From Dictyophora rubrovolvata (taxonomy: Eukaryota > Basidiomycota > Agaricomycetes > Phallales > Phallaceae): a stretch of 64,000 nt of DNA. Location: contig CP114127.1 of the NCBI GenBank assembly GCA_029959195.1, forward strand, positions 620,001 through 684,000. Reading direction: 5' to 3'. Below, in pieces: positions 57,640 to 64,000 of this stretch (positions within the stretch are counted from its first letter, which is position 1; each line of letters starts with the position of its first letter). Below the pieces are notes generated by a model that did no database searches, was not told where the DNA came from, and worked only from the letters and a program-made list of their open reading frames with translations. Position numbers and translations under genes: made by a program.

Positions 57640-59787
57640 ATGAGCAGTACGAGCATCACGGCAACATCGAGCTCGCTCAAAGTAGAGCCGTTCATTTACC
57701 CTGTTATACCTCCTTCACACCCTGCGCGAACGCTCGTTCTCTGCTTCGATGGAACGGGTGATTGTTTCGACGCCGATGTGAGTAGAATATAAATTTGAAT
57801 GTGTTGCACTTCATTCGTAGCTGACGCAACTTGTACCAACAAGAACTCGAACGTCGTCCAGTTCTTTTCGATGTTGACGAAAGACAACAGAAAGGAGCAG
57901 ATGGTTTACTATCAGGTTCGCTCAACATCCTCCAGCCAGTTTGTGTTTGTGTACCGAGTTCACTCGGACTCCGATGATAGGCTGGGATTGGTACATATAC
58001 CGTACCAGAAATAGCTACTCCGTTTATGGCGGGCGTATCTAAAACACTGGACATGATGATTGCATGGAATATGGACGCCCACGTGATGGGTAAGTTAATG
58101 AAAGCCCGAGGACATATAAACTGTCATGATTCATCTGACGCCGACGCTCTGATAGGCGGATATGAATTCTTGATGCAAAATTGTAAGGAAGATGACTCTA
58201 AACAGTTGAATATCGAAAACATCCTCATGATGCCCGTTATTTTTCAGACGAGGCTGGAGATAAGATATGCCTTTTGGGATTTTCACGCGGTGCCTACACC
58301 GCTCGCGCTCTGGCTGGAATGGTCCACAAGGTTTAAATTGATTCAAGATCATTGCCAACCATCAGAGGTATATTCACGCCCAACTACTATTTTAGGTTGG
58401 ATTGCTCCCAGCAGACAACCGCCAACAAGTTCCCTTCGCGTACAAAATGTTCACCCGAACAGATGACGTGGGCTGGGCTCAAAGCACAGCTTTCAAGAAA
58501 GCATTTTCCATGGACGTCGATATTGAGTTCATTGGCGTATGGTATGTTAGCCCTGAAAGAAACCGCTAGTATACTTCGGTAATGTATGTATGTGTTTTCA
58601 GGGACACTGTCAAGTCAGTCGGTTTGATTCCACGACGTCTGCCCTTCACTTCGTCAAACTCCTCCATTCGCACATTCCGCCATGCGCTCTCTCTAGACGA
58701 ACATCGTGCCAAATTCAAAGCCAACGTTTACAATCGGCCAACACCCGCAGAAGCCAATCTAGGTATTCAGCCTGGTGAAATGCCGAAATCGGGAACGCTT
58801 GGCGACGATACAATTATCGCGACGGATCCGAGTATGATGATAAATCCTGACCATAAGACTCCGAATACGGCATCGCCCGAGTCTCCTGGTCGGTCAAAAC
58901 CGAAGAAGAAAAATACGTGGCGTACTAGAGAAGCTACCTTTGATGCTTCGGAAGATGGTGGTCATGTACCGGAGACGGACGTTTTAGAAGTCTGGTTTTC
59001 AGGCTGTCACTGCGGTGCGTCAAATCATTCGATGCGTTCACATTGGATAACAACAAAAACACATTAAACACAGACGTCGGAGGAGGATCAGTAGACAATT
59101 CCAGTCGTCACAATCTAGCTCGCATTCCTCTTCGGTGGATGATCCGACAATGTTTCCTTACCAATACCGGGATTCGATTTCACGCAGATCTGTTACGCAC
59201 AATCGGCTTGGATCCTGGGTCTCTCTATCCGATCGTTAAAGAGCGTCCTCCAGCACTATACTATACGCCCCCCGCACCAGTTCCGACAACCACTGGGGCA
59301 GAGAGTGGCGAAAATCTCTTAAATACCAATGATGATTCAACCAAGAAAGATTTAATTCCATATGGTTATAATGGTATTCATCCTGAGCTAATCATGACCG
59401 AAGAAGAGGAAGACGCAGCTGACGCCGTCTGTCGCATCTACGATCAACTGAAGATAGCTCCCGGCTGGTGGATTTTAGAATTTTTGCCAACAAAGATTCG
59501 CAAGCAGCACGATATCTCGAATGAGTGGTCTAGCAATATCACGTTCGTAATTTTTTTTTCTGTTTTTGCGTTTATTCTTTCTCGAGGTGGCTTCAGAAAC
59601 AATAAGGCTGATTGTACTTATTGCTAGTATCAATCTCGGAAGGGCGCGCAAAATACCTCGACAGAAGAAACAAGGTGTTCTAGTTCATAGAAGCGTCAAG
59701 ATTAGGATGGAAGCTGGCGAGCATGCTGATGGCGGTCCTTACACACCCCGAGCGAAGTGGAAGGTTGAACCAACTTGGGTAGATTGA
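57640..59787 (+). CDS. DUF2235 (Tle1-like) alpha/beta hydrolase, copy 2
   Basis: Nine exons: 57640-57777, 57844-57915, 57981-58089, 58156-58182, 58248-58330, 58396-58541, 58602-59014, 59074-59542 and 59628-59787. They give 538 aa. It is closely similar to copy 1 with identical exon number and phases. Seen: LVLCFDGTGD, NSNVVQFFSMLTKDN, the nucleophile elbow GFSRGAY (Ser128), GLLPADNRQQVPFAYKMF, VKSVGLIPRRLPFTSS, GCHCDVGGGS, LRTIGLDPGSLYPIVKERPP and a conserved end PYTPRAKWKVEPTWVD. The region between the hydrolase core and C-terminus (after GDDTIIATDPSM) is the main divergent part. The gene is intact. Substrate is unknown, and phospholipase activity is inferred only from the bacterial Tle1 relationship. 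It lies inverted relative to copy 1, about 10.5 kb away, with the DUF2828 and desaturase genes between them. Confidence 0.93.
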
Positions 59788-61444
59788 AAGAATAAAATGA
59801 ATTGGTGGTCCAGAAGAGAATATGACATGTTTCAGGACATTCATTTATTCCGCATCTATGCACCCTAACGTTCACACAGTGCCGGGGAAGGTCGTGTGCT
59901 TCATTTTGTTTAAAGTTAAAGTTATCCGAGTTGTTCGTTCTTCTTTCTATATATTTTATGTCGTTCAGATGCAAATTCATCTAATTCATTTATCTTTCTT
60001 GCGAGTCACGGCGTATCGTGTTTTTTTTTTGGCACGGCGAATAAAGGATCGGAATTGTCATAGCCCTTACAGAGATGTTTTTCTTTGCTATGCTTTCGCG
60101 ACTGAACCGCAAAGGTCTTTTCGCAGGTGTTTTTCGGGATGGTTATTAGTTCGGCCTCGCTGCTAAAAGGTTCCATCAGTCCTTGCGGGGGCTAGGTACT
60201 TTGAGATATTGTGAAAATGTGTGATATATTTGTTTTTACCAAGGTGATTGTGGTAGCTGCCCAGCGATTTTCTTCCGTGAAGTTGATGGTAGACAAAGAG
60301 GAGGAGCTCGATAAGCTCTACACCCACACATTAGGCTTCTCCTCCTCCTTTTCTATCAACAACTTCCCGCGAGAATATCGGAAGACAGCGACCACTCTCA
60401 CCTTTCCAAAACAAATATAACTTCATGTCGCAGTGCGCAGTTATGGAATAGATAAAAGTATAGAACTTGTTATTTAGTGCTCGAAAATATATACAATTAT
60501 AAATATTAAAAGGTGAAAACTAGCTACCGGGATTTATAATATTTTTACTAAGGCGACGACGCAATATTAATTTGAGTGTTAGCCGGTGACTCCGATACCA
60601 ACACTTCATACGACTATTCATTTGAAGCCGCCGTTTTTTTAAAAACTAACAACAGGCTATTCGACACGGTGTTTTTCTGATTTCATGAGGAAAACTCAGC
60701 CCAGTTTAAAAATAGCACGAGAGGCTCTAGCTGTGTACACACAATGCACGTATTCCGTCCTAACTTATAGTCCTCAAATACGCATTGTATTCAGGGCCCA
60801 CCCGGACATAGACCACTTGCAATGGTTTTCCAAAAGTATGGACCGTCTTAAAGGTCCATTGCCTCTGCCGAACCTACCCTCCTTCCACAACATTGGCAAA
60901 GTTACTTCTAAATGAGTACCTTATCTATGGCTGGTGTCACCGGCATTAACAGGAGGATTTCGGCCCATGTGTTATAACTTGGGTGGTGTCAGACGTGGGT
61001 GTATACAAATGCGCAGACTCGGATTAATATCGAAGGCCTGACATCAGGAAACACTGATATTCCGAGTCTCAGTCATATACAACGCAGGAAATATAACAGT
61101 TTATAGAGAATAGCAACTTTGCATGATACTGTAAGCCCAGTCTGCAGACGTGAATAATTGTTTGAAGCTTCCTTCTTCCACTTGCTATTTACTGAATTTG
61201 ATTTAGATGCACAAATGCGTGATGTGACTGTGTCGTTGTGAATTTTACGATTGACGTTGCGCTGCACGATATGGCGGACTTCATGGGGGGCAAATATACG
61301 TCAACAACGGCACGTCGCCGGAAGAGCAAAAAATGGCTTTGGTAATCATGCCGAAGAGACGCGTTCCCTCCGTTCCTCGCCTCATCCTCTCGTCCTCCCG
61401 TCTTCTTCTTCCTTCTCCCTCTTTCGAGCAAAACAGCCGGTAGA
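59788..61444. other. Intergenic, no gene recognised
   Basis: About 1.65 kb of mostly AT-rich sequence with short frames (for example 60685-60915) and no recognisable homology. The last 150 bp should hold the OPA3 promoter and 5' UTR. Confidence 0.5.
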
Positions 61445-62453
61445 ATGGCGTCTCTCAAACTCGCGACATTAGCAATAAGAGTGAATATACCTTTCAATTC
61501 AATCAGACTCCTCACCTCGTTATCCTAAAAGCATCTTCTGTCTTAACCCAGACTATCGCCAAACCAATAAGCAACCGACTTAAACAAGAAGCTAGAGAGT
61601 AAAGCTATCTCTTTTTTTAGAGAAACTGTTTTTTTTTACAACCCCGAAAAGACACCCCTTCTTTCGACGCATATGCGTTCAACTGGCTCAATCCATGTAT
61701 TCCGCCGAAATGCGACTAGGGACAGTCGTACTAGGCCAGCCTCCAAAAGCTATCAAACCTCTCAGCGAAGCCAAGTGTGTCTGCATTCCGCAGTTTTTTA
61801 TTCTTATATTATAATATAAGAAGGCGGTGCTTTATCAATCTCAGACTTTTTTGACGACACACTGTAGGGCGATAGAGTCGGGCGCGACGTTTATAGCGGA
61901 ATCGTTTCTTTTTATGGTTGCGGCCTCGTTGATTGTAGCCGAATCGTGGCGGTCGTCGCTGAAAGAGAGTAGAAGACGTGAGAGTGTTGCGGAGGGTATT
62001 GAAGAGCTTAAGAAAGGGTTGGAGGGGTTGAGTGCGAGAGTTGGACAGGTGGAGAGGGTTATAGTGGGCATCGGTGATGGTGGTGGTGATGGTGGTGGCT
62101 ATGTTGAAGCTGGAGAGGCGGAAAGTGAAGGTGAAGCTAAAGGGTTGGTTGTTAGCGGAGGTGAAATGGGATTGGAGCGGAGGGTGAGGGATGTTGAAGA
62201 GAGGTATGTCGGTTTTTTTTGATATTTGGGCTTGGGCGTCCGGTGACTCAATTGTTGAATATATAGATCCGAACGGATCACACGTGTGATGGAGAGGCTT
62301 GTCAGTGTTGGGATCAATAATGGGAGTGGGTGGCTTGTAGATGTGGATCTGGGATCTGCATCTGGCTACGGTAATAATAGAAACCGTTCAGAGAATCCTT
62401 CAAGTCCGGATCCAAGTTCGAGTTCATCACCTTCGGAATCGCCGCTACAATAG
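61445..62453 (+). CDS. OPA3: OPA3-like mitochondrial protein
   Basis: Five exons: 61445-61480, 61552-61598, 61652-61774, 61868-62203 and 62267-62453. They give 242 aa. OPA3 proteins are mitochondrial membrane-associated; human OPA3 mutations cause optic atrophy with 3-methylglutaconic aciduria. Seen: the N-terminus MASLKLATLAIRTIAKPISN with mitochondrial-targeting character, RICVQLAQSMYSAEMRL, LGQPPKAIKPLSEAKAIESG, the hydrophobic FIAESFLFMVAASLIVAESW, and a following Arg/Glu coiled coil. The C-terminus extends beyond the conserved domain with Gly-rich (GDGGGDGGGY) and Ser/Pro-rich (SSSSSPSESP) low-complexity sequence that is not part of the core family. The third-exon acceptor (cgaaaag) is unusual in context but is the one giving a continuous frame. 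Confidence 0.92.
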
Positions 62454-62720
62454 CAACTTCTAACTTCACAAGCAAAGACATAACCACCCAATACCAGACA
62501 TATCGATATATATATATTGACCAATTGTATATACATACCACAGTGCCCTAATCCAGAGATAAACTGTAATTGAGCCGACGAACGCCCGAATATATATAAC
62601 ACCGTGAGTGTATTTCATATCCATATCCGTAATATTTTTCAAGTATGCAGGAATATCAAGTATATTAAATAATGCCAGATCTTTGGTGTTGTTGATTTCA
62701 CAGAAAGGGATAAATAGTGG
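62454..62720. other. 3' flank of OPA3 with direct repeat element
   Basis: About 267 bp. It includes the first member (62513-62575) of a diverged direct repeat whose partner is at 63234-63306. Confidence 0.5.
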
Positions 62721-63306
62721 ATACACGTTCAGTCAACTCTCTCCACAACGGCAGCCGTTCTCTTACCTCATCCCCCTCCTCATCCCGCCAGAACGCTCAA
62801 TGATCTCTGCTTCGATAGAACAGGTAACAACTCCGACGTAAGTGAGTGAATCCAGCAATATCTCAGTTTCCCCCTCTGTGGTCGCTGACCTGACCCAACT
62901 TGAAGGACATCAACAAGGACTCCAACGTCATTCAGTTTTTTCCGATGACTCCGGAATCCTACTGAAGTATTTGCCTAGGCTGAATTCAAAAGGCGAGTAA
63001 TCGGGATCCGGGTCTGATTTGTGATCCTGTCTTCAGAACGCACCCGCCGCGCCACCTGGCTCCTCTTCCGGGCAAACTGGTCCTATCATACCGGTGTGTT
63101 CTTCGGTAGCTTTGGGATAATTGAGACAAGGCCTTCCATTGGCTCGCGAAAACTCGGTACATTTTGGCTATCGACAACACCGTAAATAAAGTCCCACACT
63201 CTGAGACCGAGACCAGAAGACTTTCGGTCAAATAAATATATTGACCAGCTGTATAAAACTATAGAGACCATGGCACTAATCCAAACGTCAAACGGTAAAC
63301 TGAGAA
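62513..63306. repeat. Pair of diverged direct repeats flanking a DUF2235 relic
   Basis: 62513-62575 and 63234-63306 share atatattgacca, gccctaatcca/gcactaatccaa and aaactg blocks in the same order. The fossil DUF2235 fragment lies between them. Confidence 0.5.
62721..62985 (+). pseudogene. Fossil fragment of a third DUF2235 gene
   Basis: This stretch aligns with the first two exons of the DUF2235 genes: the LCFDxTG strand followed, after an intron-sized gap, by the SNVxQFF motif. Homology is lost after about 62985. It is a 5' fragment of a former third paralogue, clearly broken, in the same orientation as copy 2. Confidence 0.65.
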
Positions 63307-63523
63307 CGACAAGTCTCGAACTGACAACACCCAAAAAATTAGTTGCGCCACTCCGAATGGCAAGGTCGTCGAGCACATCCCCTCCCCACCTGGCTAATCG
63401 CTGACAGCGTAGTCAGCAGCCAGCCTCGAAGCAATCTTAGGATTTATATGATATGACTGGAGTGCAGGTCCGTTCATGTCTCAAGAGCAATGCGCTGTGT
63501 CAAGGTTGCCTTTGCCAATATAT
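62986..63523. other. Intergenic, no gene recognised
   Basis: About 540 bp. A minus frame at 63086-63376 encodes a hydrophobic stretch (SAMVSIVLYSWSIYLF) with no known homologue and is partly explained by the direct repeat. Confidence 0.4.
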
Positions 63524-63985
63524 ATAGAAAACTCGGTGTATCTTTGTCCCGAAACTACATACATGTGCGCAGGCCATGATATTCATTCAAGGCTATCCAC
63601 ATTTGATGGCCCTAGTTAGCAAGTGGAGTACTCCCTAACACCTCGGAGTTATGTTTCTCATTTCTTTTGTAAACCACAACAGTTCGATAATGCTATTGAC
63701 TCGGGATAAGAAGCTTCTAGAGAAAATTCTTTACCAAAAATAGTTTTGCCGCTGAGTGAACTTCACTGTTACGTGTCACTTTACTAAGTAAACTTAGTAC
63801 TAGTTAGTACCAGTCTGATGTCCGTCGACTCTAACTCCTCGCCGTGGCTGCCCCTTGGATGCTCTATCCGTCTCCGATAAACCTGTTCATAATACAATGG
63901 GATCAAATAGAAGCTGATTAAAACGTTTAACTGAACGTAACGTACCCTGAATACTTATGACGTTTTGTGTTTGTCACTCCTTCGT
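63524..63985. repeat. Dispersed repeat R, copy 2 (no LINE)
   Basis: Matches 43325-43572 plus 44164-44395 in the same orientation. At the position of the LINE it reads cttcactgttacgtgtcact, an uninterrupted (empty) site. The true right end may lie beyond the window. Confidence 0.75.
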
Positions 63986-64000
63986 GGCAACGTGTAAGTG

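Noticed and set aside
61073-61515. Minus-strand frame overlapping the OPA3 5' end
   Set aside because: Antisense to the OPA3 leader and first exon, with no family pattern of its own.

Overview
The window is eukaryotic DNA, almost certainly from an agaricomycete (mushroom-forming basidiomycete). The genes carry many short GT-AG introns of about 45-80 nt. The core proteins have fungal orthologues, and the accessory families (BTB/POZ proteins, DUF2235 hydrolases, a TROVE-like DUF2828 protein, small cysteine-rich secreted peptides, Helitron and LINE relics) are typical of that class. All exon joins were worked out by hand from splice sites, phase and family motifs, and the total coding length of each intact gene is a multiple of three.

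Region 1 (0-25 kb) is mostly housekeeping. A partial minus-strand exon at the left edge resembles the AreA/GATA-associated domain. A decayed, unrecognised gene lies near 4.2-6.0 kb. Then come a Neo1-type P4 flippase (6724-11128, +), an NST1-like stress-response protein (11396-16300, -), a METTL16-type RNA m6A methyltransferase (16606-18909, +, sharing a 305-bp divergent promoter with NST1), a beta-carbonic anhydrase (19674-20602, +), an Ayr1-like short-chain dehydrogenase (20708-21741, -) and a putative zinc-finger protein (24152-25014, -).

Region 2 (25-44 kb) is accessory and partly decayed. It holds a broken BTB/POZ gene (26397-27445, -), a broken unknown gene (29338-30074, +), a kinase-like gene with two apparent frame breaks (30916-31881, -), a Helitron relic near 32.3-32.8 kb and a small secreted cysteine-containing protein (34377-34887, -). 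A secreted SGNH/GDSL esterase follows (35666-37599, +, 14 exons), then two tandem copies of an unrecognised cytosolic family (37971-39060 and 41252-42485, +) with identical six-exon structure including an 18-nt microexon. Last are a tiny cysteine-rich secreted peptide (43096-43260, -) and a 5'-truncated LINE (43585-44151) inside a dispersed repeat.

Region 3 (44-64 kb) has two intact DUF2235 (Tle1-like alpha/beta hydrolase) paralogues in inverted orientation (44937-47085, - and 57640-59787, +). They bracket a DUF2828/vWA TROVE-like gene (48284-50721, +) and a delta-12-type fatty-acid desaturase (53182-54893, +). An OPA3 orthologue (61445-62453, +) is followed by a third, fossil DUF2235 fragment and a second, LINE-free copy of the dispersed repeat at the right edge.

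The most interesting observations are the tandem unknown family with its conserved microexon, the multi-copy DUF2235 locus, the filled/empty LINE site with a 12-bp target duplication, and 11-nt microexons in METTL16 and the esterase. I saw no rRNA or convincing tRNA gene.
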